A stretch of 64,000 nt of DNA, taken from positions 1,240,001-1,304,000 of the forward strand of contig CAWCBH010000003.1 in NCBI GenBank assembly GCA_963793785.1, in the 5' to 3' direction. This document shows, one piece after another, positions 14,841-23,753 of the stretch; the stretch's first letter is position 1; every line of letters starts with the position of its first letter. Source of the DNA: CAWCBH01 sp963793785. Its GTDB lineage: Bacteria; Actinomycetota; Thermoleophilia; Solirubrobacterales; 70-9. A program made the position numbers and the translations under genes. The notes beneath the pieces were generated by a model. That model searched no databases. It was given only the letters and a program-made list of their open reading frames with translations, and was not told where the DNA came from.

Positions 14841-16685
14841 ATGGCGCCGGGCTACGACGGCCTGCCCGCCGCAGAGCGCGAGGTCGACGTCTCGGGGCCG
14901 ATCTCCCGCTTTCTGGCCGAGCTGCCCCCGCGGGCAGTCTCCAGGCTGCGTCTCGGCCTGCGGGTCTTCGAGCTGCTGCCGTTCCCGTGGCGCTTCAGCC
15001 GCCTCGACCTCGGCGCCCGCGAGGACTACCTGGCCCGCATGGAGTCGTCGCGGATCGGCGTCTACCACGACCTGTTGCTGATGGGAAAGGTCCTCTGCAC
15101 GCTCGGCTACGCGGTCGCCCCCGCGGTCAAGGAGCGGGTCGGCTATGAGGTCGCCTGCCGCCTCTCCGACGGAGCGGTGCCCGAGCCGTCGGGTTCGCTC
15201 GGGGACCTCGAGGCTCCCCGCGACGGCGAGGAATGCGACGTCGTCATCGTCGGCTCGGGGGCCGGCGGCGCCAGCGCCGCCGCATCGCTCGCCGAGGCGG
15301 GCCTCGATGTCGTCGTCCTCGAGGCCGGCGCCCACTACGACCGCGACAGCTATCCCCGGGATCCGATCGAGGCGATCACCGGTCTCTACCGCGACGCCGG
15401 CCTGACGGTCGCCGAGGGCAGGCCGCCGGTTCCGATCCCAGTCGGCCGAGCCGTCGGCGGAACCACCGTGATCAACTCGGGAACCTGCTTTCGCGCCCCG
15501 GAGCCGGTAATGGAGCGCTGGCGGCAGGAGTTCGGGCTCGCCTGGTCCGGCGAGGAGCTCGAGCCCGACTATGCCGAGGCGGAGGAGTTCCTGCGGGTGC
15601 AGGCCTTGGATCCGGAGCGGATGGGCCGCAACGGGCAGCTGGCGATGGAAGGGGCGCGGGCGCTCGGAGCCAGCGGCGGGCCGATCCGGCGCAATGCCGG
15701 CAGTTGCGTGCAGTGCAGCTCCTGTCCCTTCGGCTGCCCAATCGACGCCAAGCGCGGCATGCACGTCAGCTACCTGCCGCGCGCGGTCGCCGCCGGCGCC
15801 CGCATACGCGCCGGGGTCGAGGTGCGCAGACTGATCCTCGAAGACGGCGTCGCCCGCGGGGTCGAGTGCCTGGCCGACGGATCGCCCGGCCGCAACGGCA
15901 CCCGGCGGCGATTCTCGGTCCGCGCCCGGACCGTGATCGCCGCCGCCGGCGCCCTCGGGACCCCGGAGCTGCTGCTGCGCTCGGGGGTCGGCGGCGCTCA
16001 GCTGGGCCGCAACCTCCACATCCACCCCGCCTGCTGGGTCGGCGCCCGCTACGGCGAGGAGGTGCGCGGCTGGGAAGGGGTGATGCAGAGCTACTACGTC
16101 GACGAGTGGGAGCCGCAGCGGATCCTCCTCGAGGCGACGTTCACGCCGCTGCCCTTCGGCGGCGCCTGGCTGCTCGGAACCGGCCGCAAGCACCAGGAGG
16201 CGATGCTCGGCTTTGCCAACGTGGGCTCGATCGGCGTCCACCTCTCCGACGAGTCGGCCGGCCGGATCGGGCTCGCCGGAGACGGATCGCTGCGCGCCAC
16301 CTACCGGCTGACCGGAGAGGATGCCCAGCGACTGGTCTTCGGGATCGCCCGCGCGGCCGAGATCCACTTCGCGGCCGGCGCCACCGAGGTCTATCCCAAC
16401 ATCGGCCGGGTCGGCGTCCTGCGCCCGCGGGACCTGGCCGGGTTCGAGGGCACCACCTTCAAGCCCTCCGAGCTTCGCCTCGAGGCCTTCCATCCGATGG
16501 GCACGGCCCGGATCAGCTCCGAGGAGCGGACCGGGGTCTGCGCTGCAGACGGCTCGGTGCGGGGCGTTGCAGGCCTGTTCGTCGCCGACGGGTCGCTGTT
16601 TCCAACCTCGGTCGGCGTCAATCCGATGATGACGATCGTCGCCTTTTCCAAGCGGGTCGCCGCGGGAATCGCCGCCGCCCGGTAA
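14841..16685 (+). CDS. GMC-family FAD oxidoreductase (long-chain alcohol oxidase/cholesterol oxidase-like)
   Basis: FAD-dependent alcohol oxidase or dehydrogenase. 614 aa from ATG 14841. The FAD Rossmann motif VVIVGSGAGGASAAASLAEA starts near residue 134, with VVVLEAGAHYDRDS after it. The GMC signature VGRAVGGTTVINSGTCFRAP follows, then a cysteine cluster CVQCSSCPFGCPIDAKRG, and the C-terminal FAD and catalytic block EAFHPMGTARISS...GVNPMMTI. The roughly 120-residue N-terminal extension resembles that of long-chain alcohol oxidases. The conserved start LSAAELRTLSAICEAM begins upstream of the ATG, at about 14796, in a frame with no standard start codon after the TGA at 14778. The true start is therefore uncertain (CTG at 14811 or 14820 is possible). 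Confidence 0.85.
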   Translation: MAPGYDGLPAAEREVDVSGPISRFLAELPPRAVSRLRLGLRVFELLPFPWRFSRLDLGAREDYLARMESSRIGVYHDLLLMGKVLCTLGYAVAPAVKERVGYEVACRLSDGAVPEPSGSLGDLEAPRDGEECDVVIVGSGAGGASAAASLAEAGLDVVVLEAGAHYDRDSYPRDPIEAITGLYRDAGLTVAEGRPPVPIPVGRAVGGTTVINSGTCFRAPEPVMERWRQEFGLAWSGEELEPDYAEAEEFLRVQALDPERMGRNGQLAMEGARALGASGGPIRRNAGSCVQCSSCPFGCPIDAKRGMHVSYLPRAVAAGARIRAGVEVRRLILEDGVARGVECLADGSPGRNGTRRRFSVRARTVIAAAGALGTPELLLRSGVGGAQLGRNLHIHPACWVGARYGEEVRGWEGVMQSYYVDEWEPQRILLEATFTPLPFGGAWLLGTGRKHQEAMLGFANVGSIGVHLSDESAGRIGLAGDGSLRATYRLTGEDAQRLVFGIARAAEIHFAAGATEVYPNIGRVGVLRPRDLAGFEGTTFKPSELRLEAFHPMGTARISSEERTGVCAADGSVRGVAGLFVADGSLFPTSVGVNPMMTIVAFSKRVAAGIAAAR

Positions 16686-16690
16686 GAACC

Positions 16691-16745
16691 ACTGCGGCGG
16701 CTCCGCCGCCTGACCTGCCTGTGCCGCGGCTAAGCCGCCGCGGCC
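16691..16745 (-). repeat. REP-like double-hairpin repeat, copy 2
   Basis: Second copy of the element at 5511-5564, here read on the minus strand. The first stem GCCGCGGC pairs with GCCGCGGC (16723-16730 with 16737-16744, 6-nt loop). The second stem is GGCGGC/GCCGCC around GGA. The linker ACAGGCAGGTCA differs at one base from copy 1. It lies between two convergent genes and could also act as a bidirectional terminator, though no U-tract follows. Confidence 0.8.
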
Positions 16746-16749
16746 GAAA

Positions 16750-17124
16750 TCATTCCTGGCTCATCGCCCGCCAGGCTCCGGCGGCGATCGCCAGCGATGC
16801 CCCCAGGGCCAGATAGAGGCCGGTGCGCCGGCTTCCCTCCCCAACCGGGTCCAGCAGCCGCAGGAGGACCAGCAGGGATGCGATCCCGCCGCCGATCACG
16901 GTCAGGGCCGTGGCAGTGATCGGGACATCGGTCTTGGCGTTGCTGGCCGAGATCAACGGCAACGCCACGGCCGCTGCGCCGACGACGGCGAGCAGCAGGT
17001 CGAGCACCGTCAGCGCCTCCCAGCCGTCGGCGGCGCCGAACCAGGGCAGAAACAGCGCCGCCAGCAGCGCCAGGCCGGCGACGCCAGCGATCAGCTCAGG
17101 GGGCCGGATCCTGCTGGCTCGCAT
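16750..17124 (-). CDS. Unknown tetraspan membrane protein, paralog of the 17178 gene
   Basis: 124 aa with four hydrophobic segments at about 11-28, 40-60, 72-90 and 101-120. The first ends in LPWFG, and the third is followed by LLVLLRLLDPV. The same order and motifs (KWFG, LLVLYRIIDPP) occur in the next gene upstream, so the pair arose by duplication. The 53-nt gap and shared direction suggest one transcript with folD and pcrA. Function unknown. Confidence 0.7.
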   Translation of the reverse strand: MRASRIRPPELIAGVAGLALLAALFLPWFGAADGWEALTVLDLLLAVVGAAAVALPLISASNAKTDVPITATALTVIGGGIASLLVLLRLLDPVGEGSRRTGLYLALGASLAIAAGAWRAMSQE

Positions 17125-17177
17125 CGGTGGAGAGGGCGCCCGGGCTCGCGGATCGGCACCGGGCGGCTGTGCGGCTG

Positions 17178-17834
17178 TCAGGGGCCGCTCGAGGGGGGCG
17201 GCGACCCACTCGGAGGCGGCGCACCGCCTGAGGGTGGCCCCGATCCGCTCGACGGCGGCGGAGGTGGCGGCGGGGGCGGGGACGAGCTCGGTGGCCCGGC
17301 GCCGGGACCGCCCCGGTCGCGCTCGCGCTGGTCTCGGGCGGCGTCGCGATCGCCGGCACCGCGATCGCCGGCACCGCGATCGCTGGAGAGCCGGTCGGCG
17401 GCATCCTGGAAGGAGGTTCCCTCCTCCTGCATCGCGAGATAGGCCCCGTAGGTGACCAATGCAGCCGCGATCAGGCCGAGGAAGACGCCGATCTTGCGAT
17501 CGAGGCTTCCGGGCGGATCAATGATCCGGTAGAGCACCAGCAGGGTGGAGAGCGCCCCGAGCAGGGTCACGACCGTGCTGAGCGGGAAGTTGACGCGGGT
17601 GTCGGTGGCCCGCACGACCGCAGCGCCGACCGCGGCGACGACGGTCAGCAGCAGGATCAGGTCGATGAAGTCAAACGAGTCCCAGGCGTTGAACGAGGCA
17701 TCGATTCCGACCGAGCCGAGCGCGGTGTCGACCTCGCCGCCGGCACCAAACCACTTGAAGAACATGAAGATGAAGAGGGCGATCGCCGAGCCTGCAGCGA
17801 TCTTCTCCCCCTGACTGAGCCTGTTTATCTCCAT
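17178..17834 (-). CDS. Unknown tetraspan membrane protein with proline-rich tail
   Basis: 218 aa from ATG 17834, which has GGAGG 4 nt upstream; a GTG one codon earlier is too close to it. Four hydrophobic segments (about 12-30, 55-75, 85-105, 115-135) are followed by an acidic/basic repeat with three copies of a GAGDR-like unit. The last 40 residues are nearly all Pro, Ser and Gly. Paralog of the 16750 gene but with the added low-complexity tail, which probably projects into the cytoplasm or wall. Function unknown. Confidence 0.7.
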   Translation of the reverse strand: MEINRLSQGEKIAAGSAIALFIFMFFKWFGAGGEVDTALGSVGIDASFNAWDSFDFIDLILLLTVVAAVGAAVVRATDTRVNFPLSTVVTLLGALSTLLVLYRIIDPPGSLDRKIGVFLGLIAAALVTYGAYLAMQEEGTSFQDAADRLSSDRGAGDRGAGDRDAARDQRERDRGGPGAGPPSSSPPPPPPPPPSSGSGPPSGGAPPPSGSPPPSSGP

Positions 17835-17873
17835 CACTCCTCCATCGGTCGACGAATGAGGTCGACGGGCACC

Positions 17874-18740
17874 CTACACCGCTCCCACGGCGGAATCTCG
17901 TGCCCGCGCGGCGGCCAGCGTGTTGACCATCAGCATCGCGATCGTCATCGGGCCGACGCCGCCAGGGACCGGGGTGATCGCGGCGGCCACTTCTGCCACC
18001 GGCTCGAAGTCGACGTCGCCGACCAGACCGTCCTCGGTCCGGTTCATACCCACGTCGATGACGACGGCGCCGGGCTTGACGGCGTCGGCGCCGATCATCC
18101 GCGCCACCCCGACCGCAGCGACGAGGACGTCGGCGCCGCGACAGACCGCCTCCAGATCGCGAGTCCGCGAATGGCACACGGTCACGGTGGCATCGCGCGC
18201 CAGCAGCAGGCTGGCGAGGGGGCGGCCGACCAGCTTCGAGCGCCCGACGACGACGGCCGCGGCTCCCCGCAGCTCGACTTCCTCGCGGTCGAGCAGCTCC
18301 AGGACCCCGGCCGGGGTGCAGGGAACAAGCCCCGCCGCCCCGCTGGCGAGCAGGCCGGCGTTGGTCGGGGTCAGGCCGTCGACGTCCTTGCCGGGGTCGA
18401 TCGCCGCCACGACCGCATCGGCGTCGATCTGGTCGGGGACCGGGAGCTGGACCAGGATCCCGTCGACGCCGGCATCCTCGCCGAGGGCGGCGACGAGCTC
18501 CAGCAGCTCCGACTGAGTCGTCTGGGCGGAAAGGCCGTGGTGCAGCGAGCGCATCCCCGCTTCCTCGCAGGCACGGCGCTTGTTGCGGATGTAGATCTCC
18601 GAGGCCGGATCCTCGCCGACGATCACCGTCGCCAGAGCCGGGGTTCGGCCGCACTCGCGGGCGAAGGCGGTCACCTCGTCGCGGACGCGCTCGCGCACCT
18701 GCGCCGAGATGGCCTTGCCGTCGATGACCCGGGCGCTCAT
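17874..18740 (-). CDS. folD: Bifunctional methylene-THF dehydrogenase/methenyl-THF cyclohydrolase
   Basis: Interconverts 5,10-methylene-, methenyl- and 10-formyl-tetrahydrofolate using NADP. 288 aa, family length. The YxxxK catalytic pair is in IYIRNKRRACEEAG, the substrate motif LPVPDQID follows, then PCTPAGV, and the NADP motif VVGRSKLVGRP. The start overlaps the pcrA stop in ATGA, indicating translational coupling. Confidence 0.96.
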   Translation of the reverse strand: MSARVIDGKAISAQVRERVRDEVTAFARECGRTPALATVIVGEDPASEIYIRNKRRACEEAGMRSLHHGLSAQTTQSELLELVAALGEDAGVDGILVQLPVPDQIDADAVVAAIDPGKDVDGLTPTNAGLLASGAAGLVPCTPAGVLELLDREEVELRGAAAVVVGRSKLVGRPLASLLLARDATVTVCHSRTRDLEAVCRGADVLVAAVGVARMIGADAVKPGAVVIDVGMNRTEDGLVGDVDFEPVAEVAAAITPVPGGVGPMTIAMLMVNTLAAARARDSAVGAV

Positions 18741-20989
18741 CGTTTCCGGATCGGCGCGTAGTCGGCCATCAGCTTGCGCTCGGAGCCGTCGTCGGCGAAG
18801 CGGACCGTGATCACCCCTCCCGCCTCGACTCCGGTCACCACCCCGTCGCCGAAGCTGGCGTGGACGACGTCGTCGCCGGTCGCCAGCTCCAGCGCCGGCC
18901 CGGGTTCGATCGCCGGTCCGGGCGCCCCCGCGAGCGCCGGCTCCCAGCGGCTTGCCGGGGCGCTGGAATGACGCTCGGTCAGCTCCGCCGGCAGCTCGTC
19001 GACGAATCGCGAGACGATCCCGGGCTGGCGGCGGCCGCCGAAGATGCGGCGCTCGCGGGCCCAGGTCATGTAGAGCAGCCGCCGGGACCTGGTGATGCCG
19101 ACGTAGCAGAGCCGCCGCTCCTCCTCCTCGCCGCCCTCCTCGAGCGCCCGCAGGTGCGGGAAGACACCCTCCTCGCAGCCGATCATGAACACCGCGTCGT
19201 ACTCCAGCCCCTTCGCGTTGTGCAGGGTCATCAAGGTCACCAGCGTCTCGTCGCGCTCCAGCTTGTCCTGCTCGGTGAACAGCGAGATCTGCTGCAGGAA
19301 CTCCTCCAGCGGCGGCGTCTCGCTGGCACCCTCGAGCTCGCGGTTGGCGTCGAACTCGGCCGCGACACCGATCAGCTCCTGCAGGTTCTCGATCCGCCCC
19401 TCCGCCTCGACCGTACGCTCCGCCTCCAGGGCCTCGAGGTAGCCGCTTTCGGCGAGCACCGCCTCGAGGACGTGGGCGACGGGCTCGTCGTGGGCGCGGG
19501 CGCGCAGCCCCTCCACGGTCTCGTGAAAGCGGGAGATCGCCTTGATCGCCGCCGCCGCCATGCCGGGCACCTCCTCGGCGCGACCGGCGACCTCCCAGAT
19601 CGGCAACCCGGTCGTGTTCGCGTGCGCGGCGAGCCGGCCCTGGCTGGTGTTGCCGATCCCGCGCCGGGGCGAGTTGACGACGCGGGCGAAGGAGATCTGA
19701 TCGGAAGGGTTTGTCAGCAGGCTCAGGTAGGCGACGGCGTCCTTGATCTCGGCCCGCTCGTAGAACTTGGTCCCGCCGATCACCTGGTAGGGCAGCTCGA
19801 AGCGGACCAGCGTGTCCTCGAGCACCCGGCTCATCGCGTTGGTGCGGTAGAAGACCGCGATCTGCGCGCGGGAGATGCCCTCCTCGTCGACGAGTCGCTC
19901 CACCTCCCCCGCCACCCAGCGCGCCTCTTCGTGCTCGTCGCCGAGCTCGGAGAGCTGCACCGGCTCGCCGCCGCCGATCTCGGTCCAGAGCCGCTTCTCG
20001 ATCCGCTGGCGGTTGCGCTCGATGACCGCGTTGGCGGTCGAGAGGATCGTCTGCGTGGAGCGATAGTTCTGCTCCAGCTTGACGACCTCCGCCGCAGCGA
20101 AGTCGCGCTCGAAGTCGAGGATGTTGCCGATGTCGGCGTGGCGGAAGCCGTAGATCGACTGGGACTCGTCGCCGACGACCATCAGGTTGCCGTGCTCCTC
20201 GCAGAGCAGCTGCAGGAGCCGGTACTGGGCGCGGTTGGTGTCCTGGTACTCGTCGACGAGCACGTGGCGGAAGGTGCGGCGCCAGCGCTCGCGGGCCTCC
20301 TCGAAGAGCTCGATCACGTTCACCGTCCGCACCAGGAGGTCGTCGAAGTCCATCGCGTTGGCCTCCAGCATCCGCCGCTCATAGAGCGCGAAGACGTCGG
20401 CGGCGGTCTGCTCGAAGACAGAGCCGTGGGTCTCGCGGTAGCCGTCGACGTCGAGCAGGCGGTTCTTGGCGCCAGAGATCTGCGCCCGCAGGGCCCGCGG
20501 CGGAAAGCGCTTCGGATCGACCTCGAGCTCGTCCATGCAGCGCTTGATCATCCGCAGCGAGTCGGCCTCGTCGTAGATCGTGAAGGCGCGCGAGTAGCCG
20601 AGCCGCTCGGCCTCGACGCGCAGCATCCGCGCGCAGGCGGAGTGGAAGGTCGTCACCCACATCGCCCGCGTCGCGCGGCCGACGAGCTGCTCGACCCGCT
20701 CGCGCATCTCCCCCGCCGCCTTGTTGGTGAAGGTGATCGCGAGGATCTCGCCCGGGCGAGCCATGCCGGTCGCGAGCAGGTAGGCGATCCGGTGCGTGAG
20801 CACGCGGGTCTTGCCCGAGCCGGCCCCGGCAAGCACCAGCAGCGGGCCATCGCCGTGGCGGACCGCCTCGCGCTGGGGAGGGTTCAGCTCCGCGAGCAGC
20901 CGCTCGACGCGGTCGGCGCCAGGCTCGGTCGGAGCCCCGTGACTATGCGGAGCCGGCTCCGAGGGCGCTGCGGCGCTGCTCGCTGACAC
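18737..20989 (-). CDS. pcrA: ATP-dependent DNA helicase PcrA/UvrD
   Basis: Superfamily 1A 3'-5' helicase of nucleotide excision repair and replication-transcription conflict handling. 750 aa. Walker A is LAGAGSGKTRVL (about residues 51-62), motif II is VDEYQDTNRAQ, motif III GDESQSIYGFRHA, motif IV QNYRSTQTIL, motif V LMTLHNAKGLEYDAVF, and motif VI YVGITRSRRLLYMTWA. The C-terminal tail ends in a Tudor-like RNA-polymerase-contact domain (FGDGVVTGVEAGGVITVRF). The start is GTG 20989. Confidence 0.95.
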   Translation of the reverse strand: MSASSAAAPSEPAPHSHGAPTEPGADRVERLLAELNPPQREAVRHGDGPLLVLAGAGSGKTRVLTHRIAYLLATGMARPGEILAITFTNKAAGEMRERVEQLVGRATRAMWVTTFHSACARMLRVEAERLGYSRAFTIYDEADSLRMIKRCMDELEVDPKRFPPRALRAQISGAKNRLLDVDGYRETHGSVFEQTAADVFALYERRMLEANAMDFDDLLVRTVNVIELFEEARERWRRTFRHVLVDEYQDTNRAQYRLLQLLCEEHGNLMVVGDESQSIYGFRHADIGNILDFERDFAAAEVVKLEQNYRSTQTILSTANAVIERNRQRIEKRLWTEIGGGEPVQLSELGDEHEEARWVAGEVERLVDEEGISRAQIAVFYRTNAMSRVLEDTLVRFELPYQVIGGTKFYERAEIKDAVAYLSLLTNPSDQISFARVVNSPRRGIGNTSQGRLAAHANTTGLPIWEVAGRAEEVPGMAAAAIKAISRFHETVEGLRARAHDEPVAHVLEAVLAESGYLEALEAERTVEAEGRIENLQELIGVAAEFDANRELEGASETPPLEEFLQQISLFTEQDKLERDETLVTLMTLHNAKGLEYDAVFMIGCEEGVFPHLRALEEGGEEEERRLCYVGITRSRRLLYMTWARERRIFGGRRQPGIVSRFVDELPAELTERHSSAPASRWEPALAGAPGPAIEPGPALELATGDDVVHASFGDGVVTGVEAGGVITVRFADDGSERKLMADYAPIRKR

Positions 20990-21030
20990 TCAGGCGAGCA
21001 TAGCCACGCCCGCGGCGGGGGCTGGGGTCG

Positions 21031-21631
21031 CTACGCGGTCAGGGGCCGCAACCCTGAAACGCGGGCGCGAGCTGCTCGAGGGTCGCCGCTGAGCAGGGCC
21101 TCTTGGACCTGGTCCGGGGGGCCGGTGCGGAAGTTCTCCGCCACGCAGGCGGCCTGCTCGGGAGTGGCGGGATCGTCGCCCTTCACAGCCGTTTCCTCGA
21201 CCGCGGCGGCGAGGGCTTCCTGGTCGAACTCGACGAAGGAATCGATCCGGTCCAGCTTCCACTCGTCGTCCTCTGAGACCAGCGAGATCGCCAGCGTCTG
21301 GCCGTCGAAGTTGCCGCCCTCGAAGGCGACCGACGCGGTCGCGGCATCGCCGTCCACCTCGACGTCTGATGACCTCGACCGAGTCGGGCTTGTTGGCGGT
21401 CTCGGGCGCCGACTCCTCGCAGGCGCGCACAGCGGCCTGGCCCTGCTCGAACTCGGTCTGCTCGACGAAGGACTGGGTGAGCAGCTCCGTGCAATCGGCC
21501 GGGTCGGTGCTGCTGATCGAGGTCTCGATCGCCTCGGTGACCTGGTCCTCGTCGCTGTCACCGCCGCAGGCGGTCAAGGCGAGGACAAGAGAGAGCAGCA
21601 GGACAGGCAGCAGGACAGCGCGCTGGGACAC
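21031..21631 (-). CDS. Secreted lipoprotein of unknown function, frameshifted
   Basis: The N-terminus from GTG 21631 reads a lipoprotein signal peptide with lipobox LALTAC at residues 17-22, then an acidic helical segment with DPADCTELLTQSF. After about residue 88 the good reading continues in another frame: SDVEVDGDAATASVAFEGG, then an NTF2/DUF4878-like beta region, to a stop at 21031. The break lies at 21360-21382 and corresponds to one extra base. The restored protein has 199 aa. Probably a membrane-anchored extracytoplasmic protein with an NTF2-like fold. The frame change looks like a sequence error, but a real pseudogene cannot be excluded for a non-essential gene. Confidence 0.7.
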
Positions 21632-21675
21632 GGGTGACCTTTCTGGTCGCGGGAAGCCGGCGCGCGCAGCCTATT

Positions 21676-22413
21676 TCAGCCGCCGGCCGAAGAGCGCCCG
21701 CGCTTCGGCCGCAGCTCGGAGACCTTGCGCTCGGACTGCTCCTCGCCGCCGAGCTCGGCGAGCCGCTGCTCGAGGCCCGCGATCCGCTCCGAGAGCGCCT
21801 TGATCGCGTCTGCGACCGGATCCGGAAGATGGATCCAGTCGGCGTCGGGGCCCTCGACCTTGCGTCCCTCGACGCGGACCGTGTGGCCGGGGTTTCCGAC
21901 AACCGTGGCCCGCGATGGCACGTCCTCGACGACGACCGTGTTGGCACCGACCTTGGCGCCGTGGCCGATCGAGATCGGGCCCAGCAGCTTGGCGCCGGAG
22001 CCGATCGTGACGTTGTCGCCGACGCTGGGATGGCGCTTGCCGCGCTGGAATCCGGTCCCTCCCAGGGTGACCCCCTGGTAGAGGGTGACGCAGTCGCCGA
22101 TCTCCGCCGTCTCCCCGATCACCACTCCGGAGCCGTGATCGATGAAGAAGTCGGCGCCGATCCGCGCCCCGGGGTGGATCTCGATTCCGGTCATGCCGCG
22201 GCACAGGTAGGCGATCGCCATCGGGGCGAGCGGAACCTCGGCCTGGTGCAGGACGTGGGCCACGCGGTGGGCGAGCAATGCCTGCACGCCGGCCCAGCTG
22301 GAAAGGATCTCCACGGTCGAGACGCCGCGCGCCGCCGGATCGCGGTCGCGGGCGGCGGCGACGTCGGAGCGCACCTCCCTGGCGATGCGTCTGAGGGTTC
22401 CGAGCCCGAACAT
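21676..22413 (-). CDS. cysE: Serine O-acetyltransferase
   Basis: Makes O-acetylserine from serine and acetyl-CoA for cysteine synthesis. 245 aa. The left-handed beta-helix hexapeptide repeats span about residues 75-180, with the active-site DHGSGVVIGETAEIGD and TLYQGVTLGGTGF. After residue 195 comes an extra Glu/Arg-rich coiled-coil-like tail of about 50 residues that is not usual in the short actinobacterial CysE. It begins 2 nt after the cysK stop, so the two are one operon. Confidence 0.94.
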   Translation of the reverse strand: MFGLGTLRRIAREVRSDVAAARDRDPAARGVSTVEILSSWAGVQALLAHRVAHVLHQAEVPLAPMAIAYLCRGMTGIEIHPGARIGADFFIDHGSGVVIGETAEIGDCVTLYQGVTLGGTGFQRGKRHPSVGDNVTIGSGAKLLGPISIGHGAKVGANTVVVEDVPSRATVVGNPGHTVRVEGRKVEGPDADWIHLPDPVADAIKALSERIAGLEQRLAELGGEEQSERKVSELRPKRGRSSAGG

Positions 22414-22415
22414 GC

Positions 22416-23339
22416 CTAAGGAGCAAAGAATGGCAGGGACATGTAGCGCTCGCCGGAGTCGCAGACGATCGTGACCACGCGGCGGCCCTCCATCTCCGGG
22501 CGGGCGGCGACGTCGAGCGAGACGCGGAGATTGGCGCCGGCCGAGATGCCGGCGAGGACGCCCTCGCGCTTGGCGGCCAGGCGGGCCGTCTCGAGCGCTT
22601 CTTCATCGTCGATCGAGACCACCTCGTCGACCACCGACCGGTCGAGGACGTCGGGCACGAACCCGGCGCCGATCCCCTGGATCTTGTGGGGACCGGGAGC
22701 GCCTCCCGAGAGCACCGGCGAGGCGGCCGGCTCGACGGCGATGACCAGCGTGTCGGGGCTGCGCTCCCTCAGCATCCGCCCGACGCCGGTGATCGTGCCT
22801 CCGGTCCCGACCCCGGCCACGAAGGCGCCGACCTCGCCTCCGGCGGCCTCCCAGATCTCCTCCGCGGTTGTGCGCCGATGGACCTCGGGGTTGGCGGGAT
22901 TGGAGAACTGCTGGGGCATGAATCCCTTCCGCTGCTCGCAGATCTCGCGGGCCAGGTCGACGGCTTCGGACATCCCGCCCAGCGAGGGCGTCTCGCGGAC
23001 CTCGGCCCCGTATGCCCGCAGCAACTTGGAGCGCTCGCGGCTCATGCCCTCGGGGAGGGTCAGGATCAGCTCGTAGCCGCGGGCGGCGCAGACCATCGCC
23101 AGGGCGATGCCGGTGTTGCCGCTGGTCGGCTCGACGATCACGCCCTCGCCGGGGACAAGCAGGCCGTCGCGCTCGGCGGCATCGATCATCGCTACGCCGA
23201 TTCGATCCTTGACCGAGCCGCCGGGGTTGAAGTACTCCAGCTTCGCGCAGACCTCGGCCCCCAGCCCCTCGCCGAGCCTGCTCAACGCGACCAGCGGCGT
23301 GCCGCCGACGACCGCCGACGCCTCCGGCCCGATCCGCAA
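22416..23339 (-). CDS. cysK: Cysteine synthase (O-acetylserine sulfhydrylase)
   Basis: PLP enzyme converting O-acetylserine and sulfide to cysteine. 307 aa. The PLP lysine is Lys44 in NPGGSVKDRIG, the substrate loop is PTSGNTGIALAM, and the phosphate-binding GVGTGGTITGVGR follows. The start is a TTG at 23339 in the expected place; no better ATG/GTG is in frame. Forms an operon with cysE. An Rrf2 regulator lies 1.2 kb away. Confidence 0.94.
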   Translation of the reverse strand: MRIGPEASAVVGGTPLVALSRLGEGLGAEVCAKLEYFNPGGSVKDRIGVAMIDAAERDGLLVPGEGVIVEPTSGNTGIALAMVCAARGYELILTLPEGMSRERSKLLRAYGAEVRETPSLGGMSEAVDLAREICEQRKGFMPQQFSNPANPEVHRRTTAEEIWEAAGGEVGAFVAGVGTGGTITGVGRMLRERSPDTLVIAVEPAASPVLSGGAPGPHKIQGIGAGFVPDVLDRSVVDEVVSIDDEEALETARLAAKREGVLAGISAGANLRVSLDVAARPEMEGRRVVTIVCDSGERYMSLPFFAP

Positions 23340-23402
23340 CGCTTGCGAGCTCGCCTCGATGGGTGGGAACGTACAGCCAGGGGCTTAGACTTCGCCGCCG
23401 GG

Positions 23403-23753
23403 ATGGGGCAGCGGGTCGGGACGACCAACCAGCGAGGAGTGCAGATTCTCACGCCCGAGGGCGTGACCGACCCGAAGCTGGTCGAGGACCTCTCCGCCTC
23501 TCTCGAGCGTGCGGTCGAAAGGGGTGGTCCGGTCATCGTCGACTTCAGCGCCACCGATTACCTCGATTCCGCGGCGATCGCGACGATTGCCAGCGCCGCG
23601 CAGCTCGATGGAAACCCCGGCCGCCGGATCCACGTCGTCGTCAGGCCGCAGACGCAGCCGGCCCGAGCCTGGTCGATCGCCGGCCTGGTCGAGCACATTC
23701 CCTCCTTCTCCAACACCGCGGCTGCGGTGGCGGCGTTCCCGCATCGCGGCTAG
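23403..23753 (+). CDS. STAS-domain protein, anti-sigma factor antagonist-like
   Basis: 116 aa, a single STAS domain. The conserved strand-helix reads VIVDFSATDYLDSAAIATIASAA (split here as VIVDFSATDYLDS then AAIATIASAA), in which the Ser of LDS is at the place of the SpoIIAA phosphoserine. A typical DSSG motif is altered to DSAA, so phospho-regulation may be lost or relaxed. ATG 23403 is chosen because it precedes the domain; a TAGACT box lies 11 nt upstream. No anti-sigma kinase or sigma factor is adjacent. Confidence 0.78.
   Translation: MGQRVGTTNQRGVQILTPEGVTDPKLVEDLSASLERAVERGGPVIVDFSATDYLDSAAIATIASAAQLDGNPGRRIHVVVRPQTQPARAWSIAGLVEHIPSFSNTAAAVAAFPHRG

Noticed and set aside
17210..17290. 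GGCGG-rich tract as a structured RNA
   Set aside because: It encodes the Pro/Ser/Gly tail of the 17178 protein in frame; no consistent pairing beyond GC bias.
18860..20986. A 708-codon plus-strand frame opposite pcrA
   Set aside because: Antisense shadow of the helicase gene; no domain, start context or ribosome site.
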